Source: Desulfofundulus salinus (GTDB taxonomy: Bacteria > Bacillota > Desulfotomaculia > Desulfotomaculales > Desulfovirgulaceae). Taken from it: 64,000 nucleotides of DNA. The DNA is taken from NCBI RefSeq assembly GCF_003627965.1, contig NZ_RBWE01000001.1:1285995-1349994 (forward strand), given 5' to 3'. This document shows, in pieces, positions 1-8,696 of the stretch. Under the pieces are notes generated by a model, which ran no database searches, had not been told where the DNA came from, and worked only from the letters and a program-made list of their open reading frames with translations. Numbering within the stretch: the first letter of the stretch is position 1; each line of letters begins with the position of its first letter. Position numbers and translations under genes: made by a program.

Positions 1-78
1 TACCAGGTAGATAGGCCGGGCGTGTAAGCCGGGTAACCGGTTGAGCGGACCGGTACTAATAGGTCGAGGGCTTGACCA
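1..78 (+). rRNA. rrl: 23S ribosomal RNA, 3' end (partial)
   Basis: The first bases carry the highly conserved 3' end of bacterial 23S rRNA, including the ACTAATAGGTCGAGGGCTTG block close to the mature end. Only the last part lies in the window; the gene begins upstream. The 5S gene follows about 160 bases downstream in the same direction, as expected for an rRNA operon. The exact mature 3' end is placed by eye. Confidence 0.93.
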
Positions 79-83
79 GAATA

Positions 84-111
84 GAAGTCGGAGGTCGGAA
101 GTCAGAGGTCG
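84..111 (+). repeat. Two tandem 14-bp units in the 23S-5S spacer
   Basis: Positions 84-97 (GAAGTCGGAGGTCG) and 98-111 (GAAGTCAGAGGTCG) are adjacent copies differing at one base. They lie in the transcribed spacer just after 23S. No tRNA gene is visible in this spacer. The function is unknown; such short repeats may simply be spacer microvariation. Confidence 0.6.
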
Positions 112-235
112 GATTTAAGAAGGAAATCGCTTACGCGATTTCCGGGGAAATTCGACTGAAGAGATCCGGTTTCCGGCTGAAAAGGCGAACTAAACTCCGC
201 TGTGAAGTTTTGAGGGAATACTAAAAGAATAAGTT

Positions 236-352
<117 letters not shown>

Positions 353-362
353 AATATTTTTC

Positions 363-398
363 ATACCCCCGGTCTATAACCCGGGGGTATTGTTATTT
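363..398 (+). terminator. Intrinsic terminator of the rRNA operon
   Basis: A perfect 10-bp stem (ATACCCCCGG at 363-372 with CCGGGGGTAT at 381-390), an 8-base loop and a T-rich tail (TGTTATTT). It follows the 5S gene by about 10 bases and closes the rRNA operon. Confidence 0.88.
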
Positions 399-542
399 GG
401 TGCGCTCACGAATTGAACGACTTGAGCGAGCAAAAAGCAAGACCAGCAAATATGGAAAGTGATTTTTAGGCTACTAAGTCACATATTGGATTAATTTCCC
501 ATAGTATGGTTTAGGAAAATGTTTAGTGACGGAGGTTTTTTG

Positions 543-1493
543 GTGTACCCGTTTCGTTATAAACAGTCTTTCGAGAACAACTGGTATTATGTGACCGATC
601 CTTTGGGTTTCCAGAGCCTGCAGGAGCACGGCAGGCTGATTACTTACCTGATTCCCTTCTGGTACGGCGTGACCTGGGAGGGCGGCCTTGCCGATCAATC
701 TGACCCCCGCTCCCTGGACCTCATTCGCCGCTTAAATCTGCCCGTTTTGGCTATCGTGCATAACTATGCCAGTCCGGAATACCGCACCCTCATTCACGCC
801 TTGTTGACCGATGATACCCTGCGCCGGGCACTGGTCAACAGCATTTTAAACATGCTCCGGCGCACCAGGTTTGCCGGGGTGAATATTGATTTTGAATTCG
901 TGCCCCCCGAGGACCGGCCATATCTAACCAAATTTATGACCGAACTTTATCAGGTCCTGAAGCCGGAAAGGTTTTTAACCACCATTTCCGTACCGGCCCA
1001 ACTGGATGACAATCCCCGCCATCCATTTTCCGGGGCTTTTAGTTACCCGGAACTGGGCGTGGTGAGCGACCAGGTGTACCTTCTGGCCTATGATGAACAC
1101 TTTGCCATGCCGGGGCCGATTGCTTCCATCGGTTTTGTGCAACGGGTTTTAACTTATGCCCTTTCGGTAATCCCCCGCATAAAAATCCGGCTGGGCATTC
1201 CCGTCTACGGTTATGATTGGACAGAAGGGGTGAACATACCGGAAACGCTATCCTACCGGCAGGCCATAGAGCGGGCCAGGGAACAAGGGGTTGCCCCCCG
1301 TTATGACGAAGAGGCCCAGGAATGGACCTACACCTACCAGGTGGACGGCGAAACCCACATCGTATGGTTTGAAGATGCCCGCAGCTTTGCCGCCAAACTG
1401 GCCCTGGTGCGGCGGGAAAACTTACGGGGAATTGGCGTGTGGCGCCTGGGTCTTGAGGACTCCCGTATCTGGGCTCTGGTTGGCACGCTTTAA
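543..1493 (+). CDS. Glycoside hydrolase family 18 protein
   Basis: A single-domain GH18 TIM-barrel protein of about 316 residues, related to the catalytic domain of the spore cortex hydrolases YaaH/SleL but without LysM repeats. The catalytic strand reads FAGVNIDFEFV, matching the GH18 DxxDxDxE region with the acid Glu at its end. Other barrel pieces such as LAYDEH and GIPVYGYDW also fit the family. A GTG at 543 preceded by GGAGG at 531-535 is the best start; an ATG at 519 in the same frame lacks a ribosome site. No signal peptide is visible, so it may act on glycans from inside, for example in the spore or forespore. The substrate is not determined. Confidence 0.85.
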   Translation: MYPFRYKQSFENNWYYVTDPLGFQSLQEHGRLITYLIPFWYGVTWEGGLADQSDPRSLDLIRRLNLPVLAIVHNYASPEYRTLIHALLTDDTLRRALVNSILNMLRRTRFAGVNIDFEFVPPEDRPYLTKFMTELYQVLKPERFLTTISVPAQLDDNPRHPFSGAFSYPELGVVSDQVYLLAYDEHFAMPGPIASIGFVQRVLTYALSVIPRIKIRLGIPVYGYDWTEGVNIPETLSYRQAIERAREQGVAPRYDEEAQEWTYTYQVDGETHIVWFEDARSFAAKLALVRRENLRGIGVWRLGLEDSRIWALVGTL

Positions 1494-1574
1494 CTTTTGT
1501 TATCACACGGGGTTAGTCTATAAAATAATTAAATCGATTAGATAAAGGAAATGTGTAACCAGGTAAAGAAATGT

Positions 1575-1605
1575 AAGACCTCAAAACACCAGGAGGTCTT
1601 TTTTT
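1575..1605 (+). promoter_or_regulatory. Terminator-like hairpin that contains the ribosome binding site
   Basis: AAGACCTC (1575-1582) pairs with GAGGTCTT (1593-1600), followed by seven T residues up to the ATG at 1606. The Shine-Dalgarno AGGAGG (1591-1596) sits in the 3' arm and loop edge. The element therefore looks like an intrinsic terminator whose closing arm is also the ribosome site of the next gene. It could terminate readthrough, mask translation, or both; which one operates is inference. Confidence 0.6.
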
Positions 1606-2877
1606 ATGACTGACTATCGCAAGTTGTGGTCTGATTTGGGAATGGACCTGGAAAAGCATGACCGGTTAACCAGTGCTTTACCTCTAATTTATGAAGAGGT
1701 TTACCTTCAGCAACCGGAACGCCCGCAGGCCATGGAGTACTTCGACCTGGTGGTGGCCGAAATTCATAGCCTGAGGATCGTCGAGCTGGTGGAGCACCGC
1801 CGGCGGGGAGGCAAAGTTTGCGGGGCCTTTTGCGTGTTCGTACCCGTGGAGATTATTCGTGCTGCCGGAGCCGTTGCCGTCGGCCTGTGCGGCGGGTCCC
1901 AGTTCTGGGTTCCCGACGGGGAAAGGGTTTTGCCCCGCAACCTTTGCCCGCTGATTAAAGCGTCGGTAGGTGCCCGTCTTAGCGGTACCTGTCCCTATTT
2001 CCAGTCCTGCGACCTCTTAATTGGCGAAACCACCTGCGACGGCAAAAAGAAAGCCTGGGAAGTCCTGGGTGAATATGCTCCCGTCTACGTAATGGACCTG
2101 CCCCAGATGAAACGGCCCCAGGACCTGGCTGCCTGGCGCGGGGAGATCGAGTTGTTCCTGGCCAGAATAGAAGAGTTAACCGGCTGCCGGGTGACCCCCG
2201 GGAGGCTGGCGGAAGAAATCCGCCTCCAGAACCGGCTGCGTCAAGCACTGGAACGCCTTTACCATACCCGCAAAGCCGATCCGGTGCCCATAAGTGGGAA
2301 GGATGCCCTGCTGGTTACCCAGGTTAGTTTTTACGACGATCCCCGTCGCTTCATTGATAAAACGGAAGCCCTGGTCGCGGAAGTCGAGGCACGCATTGCC
2401 TCCGGGCAGGGGGTATTTCCACCCGGAGCCCCGCGCATTCTTGTAACCGGCACTCCGATGGCCATTCCCAACTGGAAGCTGCATCACATTATTGAGACGG
2501 CCGGCGCCGCGGTGGTATGCGAAGAAACCTGCACCGGTACCCGCTTTTTCGAGCACCAGGTGGATGAAACCGGACGGACTCTGGAAGAGCAGTTGCAGGC
2601 CCTGGCCGAGCGCTATCTGAAAATTAACTGTTCTTGCTTTACTCCCAACTCAGGGCGCCTTGAAGATATTTTCCGCCTGGTTGAAGCTTACCAGGTTGAC
2701 GGTGTCATCTATTATAACTTGCAATTCTGCCACGGATATGCGGTTGAATATTATACCGTGGAGAAGGCTCTCAAGGAACAGGGTATTCCGGTTATGAAAG
2801 TGGAAACCGACTATAGCGAAGAAGATACCGGCCAGCTGCGCACCCGGGTGGAAGCCTTCCTGGAAATGTTACGCTAG
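1606..2877 (+). CDS. 2-hydroxyacyl-CoA dehydratase D-component family protein (double-cubane cluster type)
   Basis: A 423-residue member of the HgdB/FldC-like family. Cysteine motifs line the protein: GKVCGAFC, RLSGTCPYFQSC, CEETCTG and NCSCFTPN, all candidate iron-sulfur ligands. A single-subunit protein next to one ATPase activator, with no second dehydratase subunit and no CoA-transferase, matches the double-cubane [8Fe-9S] cluster proteins known from Carboxydothermus rather than classic heterodimeric dehydratases. These use ATP-driven electron transfer to reduce small molecules; the natural substrate is unknown. The start ATG follows AGGAGG and a T tract. The next gene, its likely reductase, begins 27 bases downstream. 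Confidence 0.85.
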   Translation: MTDYRKLWSDLGMDLEKHDRLTSALPLIYEEVYLQQPERPQAMEYFDLVVAEIHSLRIVELVEHRRRGGKVCGAFCVFVPVEIIRAAGAVAVGLCGGSQFWVPDGERVLPRNLCPLIKASVGARLSGTCPYFQSCDLLIGETTCDGKKKAWEVLGEYAPVYVMDLPQMKRPQDLAAWRGEIELFLARIEELTGCRVTPGRLAEEIRLQNRLRQALERLYHTRKADPVPISGKDALLVTQVSFYDDPRRFIDKTEALVAEVEARIASGQGVFPPGAPRILVTGTPMAIPNWKLHHIIETAGAAVVCEETCTGTRFFEHQVDETGRTLEEQLQALAERYLKINCSCFTPNSGRLEDIFRLVEAYQVDGVIYYNLQFCHGYAVEYYTVEKALKEQGIPVMKVETDYSEEDTGQLRTRVEAFLEMLR

Positions 2878-2904
2878 CCGGCCCCGAAAGGATGAAAGAA
2901 TTTA

Positions 2905-3675
2905 ATGACCGTCCTGGGAATTGACATCGGATCCCGGACCATTGCCATTGCAGTTTTAAATGAAAGGGGAGAGCTGCTGGCCGGCCATGTAGCGGACAGC
3001 GGGCCCCGCCCCCTGGAGCGTGCCCGGGAGATGGCCGGGAACCTGTCGTCATTCCGGCGTGTAGTGGCCACGGGCTACGGGCGCCACGGCGCCCGGGCGG
3101 ATTTTGCCACCGATTTGATTACCGAGATCAAGGCCCACGCCCTGGGTGCCCGTCACCTTTTTCCCTTCTGCCGCACCGTGCTTGATATCGGCGGCCAGGA
3201 CAGCAAGGTGATCCGGTTGGACGAACAGGGCCGGGTGGTGGACTTTATTATGAACGACCGCTGTGCCGCCGGAACGGGTAAATTTCTGGAGGTGATGGCC
3301 CAGGGGTTGGGTCTACCTCTGGAGGAAATAGTAGCCGCTGCTTGTACAAGTGATGGGGAAATAACCTTAAACAGCATGTGCACCGTTTTTGCCGAATCGG
3401 AGGTGGTATCGCTGCTGGCCGCGGGCCAGCCCGTGGGGGCCGTGGCCCGGGCCGTGCTCAACTCTATTTGCGATCGTACCATGAACCTGCTCCTCCGTTT
3501 AGGTATTGAGCCGCCGGTGGTTTTCACCGGCGGGGTGGCGGCTATCCCCGGGTTACCCGCTTATTTTGCACGGCGCATGGATCTTATGGATTTGCAGGTT
3601 CCCTCGTCTCCCCAACTGGTAGGTGCCCTGGGTGCGGCCCTGTACGGGATAAAGGTAAAGAAGGCCACGGGATAG
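2905..3675 (+). CDS. BadF/BadG/BcrA/HgdC-type ATPase, activator of the upstream iron-sulfur protein
   Basis: A 256-residue ASKHA-fold ATPase. The N-terminal phosphate loop reads GIDIGSRT; a second nucleotide motif is DIGGQDSK. Two cysteines that bridge one [4Fe-4S] cluster across a homodimer are seen in DRCAAGTG and NSMCTVFAESE. The family couples ATP hydrolysis to low-potential electron injection into its partner, here almost certainly the preceding gene. An AAAGGA ribosome site precedes the ATG. The stop codon lies inside a bidirectional terminator hairpin. It could equally be called the (R)-2-hydroxyacyl-CoA dehydratase activator; partner choice rests on adjacency. Confidence 0.88.
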   Translation: MTVLGIDIGSRTIAIAVLNERGELLAGHVADSGPRPLERAREMAGNLSSFRRVVATGYGRHGARADFATDLITEIKAHALGARHLFPFCRTVLDIGGQDSKVIRLDEQGRVVDFIMNDRCAAGTGKFLEVMAQGLGLPLEEIVAAACTSDGEITLNSMCTVFAESEVVSLLAAGQPVGAVARAVLNSICDRTMNLLLRLGIEPPVVFTGGVAAIPGLPAYFARRMDLMDLQVPSSPQLVGALGAALYGIKVKKATG

Positions 3676-3692
3676 CTCCCGTGGCTTATTTA
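3664..3692. terminator. Bidirectional terminator between convergent genes
   Basis: GCCACGGG (3664-3671) pairs with CCCGTGGC (3678-3685) around a 6-base loop, followed by TTATTT on the plus strand and a pyrimidine-rich stretch on the minus strand. The stop codon of the plus-strand ATPase (3673-3675) is in the loop. The minus-strand gene ends right beside it at 3686. Confidence 0.7.
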
Positions 3693-4300
3693 CGTGCGTT
3701 CATTTTTTCCCGGAACCAGCGGTGGATGTCATCCAGGGCCGGGGGCGCCACGTAGAACACATGGATGTTCGGGGGGAACTGGACCCCGTGATCTTCCCGG
3801 ATAAAAAGCAATCCTGCTTCTCCGTCTCCCAGGGTTTCATCAATCCGGCGGGAGATATGGGCAAATCTTTTTTCGCTGGCCTCCCGGTAGAACTTGCTGA
3901 TGATATCAAAAGTTTTCTGGCTCATGACTACTGAAAGGCAATTGCCCCAATCCATACTTTCGGTAAACAGTTCCATGTCCTCGGTGGCTTCCAGGCTGGC
4001 CCCCCGGTCGCACTTTTCCTTGATGATCCGGTAGCTTTTTTCGTGAAATTTCTCAATAATGCTCAGTCCAGTCTCCCCGCTTACGGTAAGGGATTCATGG
4101 TAAATTTTTTTGATTGGCCCCATTTTTTGTTCCAGGCCGTTTAATTGCTGTTCTACCTGCTGCCAGTAAGCATTGACCTTTTCGGAAAGATCTTCCGGCA
4201 TCTCCCTGGGGGTATAAACTAAAGGCACCAGATAAATTTTTCTGCCCGCCTGAAAATTATCAATGGAAGGCTTTTCAATCCTGCCGAGCACTTCAGACAT
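3686..4300 (-). CDS. Conserved hypothetical protein, 204 residues
   Basis: I do not recognise a named domain. The protein is soluble, charged and mostly helical by composition. A central glutamate/lysine-rich stretch (about residues 45-95) could form a helical hairpin or coiled coil, and the C-terminal part contains short strand-like hydrophobic runs (GLLFIRED, HVFYVAPP). There are no signal peptide, membrane segments or metal motifs. AAGGAGG lies 7 bases before the ATG, so it is well expressed by design. It stands alone, convergent with the iron-sulfur ATPase gene, so context says little. Confidence 0.75.
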   Translation of the reverse strand: MSEVLGRIEKPSIDNFQAGRKIYLVPLVYTPREMPEDLSEKVNAYWQQVEQQLNGLEQKMGPIKKIYHESLTVSGETGLSIIEKFHEKSYRIIKEKCDRGASLEATEDMELFTESMDWGNCLSVVMSQKTFDIISKFYREASEKRFAHISRRIDETLGDGEAGLLFIREDHGVQFPPNIHVFYVAPPALDDIHRWFREKMNARK

Positions 4301-4532
4301 AACTGCAACCTCCTTGTTACCGGAACTTTGTCCCCTCTGAATATAGCATATCGCCGTGCTTTTTGCCAGCCGCCATAAACTGTCCCCTGCGGTGGAAGGG
4401 CAGCCACTAAGGTAAATCCCAAATCTCCCGCCGCTTTATAAAAACTTTCCCTTTTTCAGGAGGAACTTGTGGTTAGCTGGCGAAAAATGACAACAGGTTC
4501 TTTTTGTTGCCTAAAATCAACGGAGGATTGCT

Positions 4533-6068
4533 ATGCTGGCTATTGTGAAAAGTACGGCCCTTTACGGACTGAACGGGCAGGTAGTGCAGGTAGAGGTTGA
4601 TGTAAGCAACGGGCTGCCTTGCTTTGACCTGGTGGGGTTGCCCGATCTAGCTTGCCGGGAATCCCGGGACCGGGTGCGCGCCGCCATGAAAAATTCCGGC
4701 TTTGAATTCCCGGCACGGCGCATAACGGTAAACCTGGCCCCGGCCGACCTGCGCAAGGAAGGCCCCCTTTATGACTTGCCCATTGCCGTGGGCATTCTTG
4801 CCGCTACCGGGCAACTGGATCAGTCCGCCGTAGACCGCTATGTGTTTCTTGGTGAGCTGTCCTTGAACGGGCAGGTGCGGGGGGTGGCCGGGGTGTTGCC
4901 CAATGTTCTGGCCGCCCGGGAACAGGGTTTACGGGCGGTGGTGGTGCCCCTGGATAATGCCGCCGAAGCTGCTCTGGTCAAGGATGTACAGGTTTACCCG
5001 GTACAGAGCCTGGGACAGCTAACCCGCTTTTTGCTCGGGGAAGAGGAAATTTCACCCTATAAGGTGGATCCGGTCCTGTTGATGAACCGGGTTGACGAAA
5101 ACGGGGCGGACATGGCCGATGTGCGCGGCCAGGCCACGGTACGACGGGCTCTGGAAGTGGCGGCCGCCGGGGGACACAACCTGCTGATGGTGGGAACCCC
5201 CGGTTCGGGTAAAACCATGCTGGCCAGGAGGTTGCCGGGCATATTGCCCGATCTTACCTTTGACGAAGCCCTGGAAATTACTAAAATATACAGTCTGGCC
5301 GGGTTGTTAAAGCCCGGGGAGCCCCTGGTGACCCAAAGGCCCTTTCGCTCGCCCCATCACAGTGCCTCGGCGGTGGGCCTGGTCGGAGGCGGGCGCCATC
5401 CCCGTCCCGGAGAGATCAGCCTTGCCCATCACGGCGTCCTTTTCCTCGATGAGTTGCCGGAATTTCACCGGGACGTGCTGGAGGCTTTGCGCCAGCCCCT
5501 GGAAGATGGAGTGGTAACCATCTCCAGGGTAAGCGGTGCGGTGACCTATCCCGCCAGTTTAATGCTTGTGGCTGCTGCTAATCCGTGTCCGTGCGGTTAC
5601 CTTGGCGATCCGGTCCGGGAATGCACCTGCACCCCCTATCAGGTGCAGCGTTACCTGGGGCGTATTTCTGGCCCCCTGCTGGACCGCATTGACATCCATC
5701 TGGAGGTTCCCCGGGTGGATTATGAAGACCTGGCCCGCCGGGAGCCAGGCGAACCGTCGTCAGAGATCAAAAAGCGGGTGGAAAAAGCCCGGGCCATACA
5801 GCGCCGGCGCTTTGGTTCTTCCGGGATTACCTGTAACGCCCGCATGACCCCGGCCCAGGTTCGCCGTTATTGTTCCCTCACCCGGGAAGCCCGCTCGTTG
5901 TTTTCATCCGTTTTCCGACAGTTGAACCTGAGCGCCCGTTCCCATGACCGGGTGCTCAAGGTAGCCCGTACTATCGCCGATCTTGACGGGAGCGATGTCA
6001 TTGACGCCGCCCACCTGGCCGAAGCGGTGCAATACCGCAGCCTGGAGGCGAGGTACTGGCCAGGATAG
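4533..6068 (+). CDS. comM: YifB/ComM family Mg-chelatase-like AAA+ ATPase
   Basis: A 511-residue protein with the full family layout: an N-terminal Lon-protease-like fold (about 1-170), an AAA+ core with Walker A GTPGSGKT and Walker B LFLDELPEF, the FRSPHHSAS segment, a four-cysteine cluster NPCPCGYLG...CTC, and a C-terminal Mg-chelatase subunit lid. Characterised ComM is a hexameric helicase that aids branch migration during natural transformation; whether this organism is competent is unknown. CGGAGG precedes the ATG. The last 483 bp are present again, collinear, at 28264-28746. Confidence 0.95.
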   Translation: MLAIVKSTALYGLNGQVVQVEVDVSNGLPCFDLVGLPDLACRESRDRVRAAMKNSGFEFPARRITVNLAPADLRKEGPLYDLPIAVGILAATGQLDQSAVDRYVFLGELSLNGQVRGVAGVLPNVLAAREQGLRAVVVPLDNAAEAALVKDVQVYPVQSLGQLTRFLLGEEEISPYKVDPVLLMNRVDENGADMADVRGQATVRRALEVAAAGGHNLLMVGTPGSGKTMLARRLPGILPDLTFDEALEITKIYSLAGLLKPGEPLVTQRPFRSPHHSASAVGLVGGGRHPRPGEISLAHHGVLFLDELPEFHRDVLEALRQPLEDGVVTISRVSGAVTYPASLMLVAAANPCPCGYLGDPVRECTCTPYQVQRYLGRISGPLLDRIDIHLEVPRVDYEDLARREPGEPSSEIKKRVEKARAIQRRRFGSSGITCNARMTPAQVRRYCSLTREARSLFSSVFRQLNLSARSHDRVLKVARTIADLDGSDVIDAAHLAEAVQYRSLEARYWPG

Positions 6069-6206
6069 GGGACTGGAACAAAACGTCCCTTATTTTGTCA
6101 TAAATTTTGAAGGTTCAGATGGGTCATAGGAGTCGGGATGAAATATGGTATGATTGACGTTATGACTCCCGGTATGGTAGGATTTGACCGCGAGGAGGTG
6201 CTGGCG

Positions 6207-6443
6207 ATGGAGAAGATAACCGTAAGCCTGCCTTCACCACTTCTGGCTGTCCTTGACGGGTTGGCTCGTAAGTGGTCCACCACCAGGAGCGATGCCGTTG
6301 CGGAGCTTATCCGCCGGGTCGAGCAGGAAGAGTTAGAAGAGCAGTTGAAAGAAGGTTACCTCGCGCTGGCGGAAGCCAATAGGAAGGACGCTGGGTTTTT
6401 CCTCCATGCGCAGGCCGAGGTGGTGTTGCGGGATGGAAATTAA
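6207..6443 (+). CDS. MazE-like ribbon-helix-helix antitoxin
   Basis: A 78-residue protein beginning MEKITVSLP, typical of a RHH DNA-binding strand, followed by two helices containing ARKWSTTRSDAVAELIRR. The acidic C-terminal half (EQEELEEQLKEGYLALAEANRK) is the usual toxin-wrapping tail. The ATG at 6207 has GAGGAGG 7 bases upstream; an in-frame ATG at 6138 has none. It overlaps the start of a mazF-type reading frame by 11 bases, as in genuine mazEF pairs. The partner toxin is truncated, so this is an orphan antitoxin or a repressor without its toxin. Confidence 0.8.
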   Translation: MEKITVSLPSPLLAVLDGLARKWSTTRSDAVAELIRRVEQEELEEQLKEGYLALAEANRKDAGFFLHAQAEVVLRDGN

Positions 6444-6624
6444 GCGTGGCGATGTTTTTCTGGTGGACTTTAACCCGGCGCGGGGGAGCGAGCAGGCGGG
6501 CATAAGGTCTGCTTGTTCAGAACAATGTTGGTGGTACGAAACCATTCTGCCGGAAGTGAGTCCGTTTCCTGAAAAAGGGAGCGGGCTTTTCTTTATGGTA
6601 GTACCTGCTGGACGTCCTATCTAA
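6433..6624 (+). pseudogene. Truncated mazF-type toxin gene
   Basis: The first 25 residues, MEIKRGDVFLVDFNPARGSE onward to AGIR, are the conserved N-terminal strand of MazF/PemK ribonucleases. After about position 6507 the similarity stops: the expected RPVLVIQ core is replaced by an unrelated 38-residue tail ending at 6624. The catalytic Arg and Thr regions of the toxin fold are missing, so it should not be active. The break lies just upstream of the Zorya operon and may mark the point where that island joined. Confidence 0.75.
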
Positions 6625-6797
6625 GCAGGCTTCAAGATGAAACCTGTTTTTGGTAACTGTTGGTCCAAGAGAGGACGGACAATAAAATAGGCATATGTTA
6701 ATATTTCAAGCAGGAAAAAGTGGAAAAGTGTAGAATTTCATAGCAAAAACAACCAGGTTTCTCATTTAGGTTGTGGAAACCATATAGGAGTGCGGCT

Positions 6798-8669
6798 ATG
6801 GAAAGTTCGTGGATTTCAATTATAATTCCCCTAGTGCAATTAAATGCTTCAATGTCACAGACCTCACTGGCTACCGTGATCGTATGGGTCTTCTGTCTAA
6901 TTATATTTGGTTGTTCCTTGAGGGGTTTCGTTCCTAAGCTTCGCAAACTTAGGTTAGGGTTAAAGGAATTCGCCTCGAATGTTGAAGCACTGGTCGCTCG
7001 GCAAATTGACTTTGATACCCTCAGCCACCGTTTAAATTCCCAGGATAATCCCGTGGTGGCAAGGGCCTGGAACGATTACGATTCGACGCTCCTCAAAGTG
7101 CCGGAGGGTGAGAAAGGCATACGGGTCTACTCCACAATTTCAGCTAGATTCATCTTTAACTCAGATGACCTTTTCCTTGAAAACTCAGGCCTGCATTCCG
7201 TAGCCCCAGCTCTTCTTACCGGTTTGGGTATTTTAGGTACTTTTTTGGGGTTGAGTTTGGGACTTACCAATGTCAATCTCGCAAGCGAGGATTTAGTCAC
7301 CTTAAAGCAGGGTATAAGAAGCCTGCTTGCAGGGGCACATACGGCTTTTGTCACTTCGGTATGGGGAATTGGTCTCTCTATAACCCTGACCTGGCTTAAA
7401 AAAATATATTTCAATCAAATTTCCGTATTGTTGGATAGGATATGCGATTGGCTCGATCAGTCGTTTCCCAGAAGACTAGCCGAGGCGTGGCTTTCTGAAG
7501 TATATAGGGAGGCCAGGGAACAGACCGCGGAACTGAAAAAATTCAACGATGAGCTTGCCTGGAGCATAGCCGCAGCCCTCGATGAAAAACTGGCGGCGCG
7601 GATAACGCCGGCACTTGAAAACCTGCTTGGCGCAATAGAAAAGCTCACAGAGACCGGGAGCGCGGAGGTAGCCCGGGTCATATCCCGTGAGGCCGGTGCA
7701 GAAGTAGTTAAGCTGGGAGAAATCCTCCAGCAAGCCTCTGATGTTTTAAGCAACACCTTACATGCGTCCTCTGAACTTCAGCGGAACATCGGCGAAACCG
7801 TAAGCCGACAGCTGGCGCTGACCGCTTCGCATGTTGAGGAAAGTCTCGGGAATTCCGTTGTCCGGTTTGGAGAGCTCACCCACCAGGTGGAGCGTGCGGT
7901 GGAACAAGTGCGTCAATCCATAGCCGAGCAAATCTTACAGCAAAAACAGTACTTTGAGGAATCCATGAATAGGTTACAGGAAACCACGAAAAGTTATCTG
8001 GAAGATTTTCTGGTAAAGGTTGACCATGCCGTCGGGCATGTAAGCGAACGGAGCAGCAATGTGGTTTCAGAAGTGGGCCACGAGATCGGCAGATTGTTAG
8101 AGGAACTAAGTGTTCATGTGAAGGAGTTGGGTGATGAATATACGGCCAGAAGGAACGATTTACGGGCGGCCGTGGACGAAATTACCACCCTGCTGGCCAT
8201 GATTGAGAAGTTGGTTGGAGAGGCGTCCAGAGTTTTGGATGCCTACCGGGAAAGCGCCCAGCCCGTGCGGGAAGCGGGCGTGATCCTCGCGAAGTCGGTA
8301 GAGACATTTACGGAAGCGGGAACCACGTTGCGGCAGGCAACGCAGGAGTTCAGTGGACTGTGGGACGAGTACCGCAGGCACTCCGCCCAGGTAGTGTCGG
8401 AAATAAGGCAGGCGCTTCAGCATACCGAGTCCGCATGGCGCGCCTACGAAAGCCGGTTGGGACAAATACGGCAGGAACTGGAGTCTGTCTTCGGAGTTAT
8501 TGAGGACGGGCTGCGTAGGTACGCTGAAACGGTCCATGAGGGAATGAGCAGGTACCTTAAAGAGCTGGATGGGGAAATGGGCAAGGCAATTGGGAGTCTG
8601 GGTGCCGCCGTGGGTGAACTGGGAGAGACGTTGGCAGATTTCCTTGAACAGCTTCATGAGCGGAGGTAA
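6798..8669 (+). CDS. zorA: Zorya anti-phage system protein ZorA (MotA/TolQ/ExbB-like motor subunit)
   Basis: A 623-residue inner-membrane protein. A first membrane helix lies near residues 20-40, and two more near residues 130-155 and 170-195 (ALLTGLGILGTFLGLSLGL and FVTSVWGIGLSITL), the ExbB/MotA signature helices. From about residue 220 to the end runs a very long helical tail, rich in Glu, Gln and Ala heptads, matching the cytoplasmic ZorA tail. Known Zorya complexes are ZorA5-ZorB2 proton-driven motors that sense phage attack and pass the signal through the tail. The start ATG at 6798 follows TAGGAG; an ATG at 6771 lacks a site. zorB starts 27 bases downstream. Confidence 0.93.
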   Translation: MESSWISIIIPLVQLNASMSQTSLATVIVWVFCLIIFGCSLRGFVPKLRKLRLGLKEFASNVEALVARQIDFDTLSHRLNSQDNPVVARAWNDYDSTLLKVPEGEKGIRVYSTISARFIFNSDDLFLENSGLHSVAPALLTGLGILGTFLGLSLGLTNVNLASEDLVTLKQGIRSLLAGAHTAFVTSVWGIGLSITLTWLKKIYFNQISVLLDRICDWLDQSFPRRLAEAWLSEVYREAREQTAELKKFNDELAWSIAAALDEKLAARITPALENLLGAIEKLTETGSAEVARVISREAGAEVVKLGEILQQASDVLSNTLHASSELQRNIGETVSRQLALTASHVEESLGNSVVRFGELTHQVERAVEQVRQSIAEQILQQKQYFEESMNRLQETTKSYLEDFLVKVDHAVGHVSERSSNVVSEVGHEIGRLLEELSVHVKELGDEYTARRNDLRAAVDEITTLLAMIEKLVGEASRVLDAYRESAQPVREAGVILAKSVETFTEAGTTLRQATQEFSGLWDEYRRHSAQVVSEIRQALQHTESAWRAYESRLGQIRQELESVFGVIEDGLRRYAETVHEGMSRYLKELDGEMGKAIGSLGAAVGELGETLADFLEQLHERR

Positions 8670-8696
8670 AACCGCTACGGGGGTGACCGGATTCAC

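Noticed and set aside
2176-2556. Long minus-strand frame inside the dehydratase-family gene
   Set aside because: Shadow of a G+C-rich coding sequence; no ribosome site, and the plus-strand protein is conserved.
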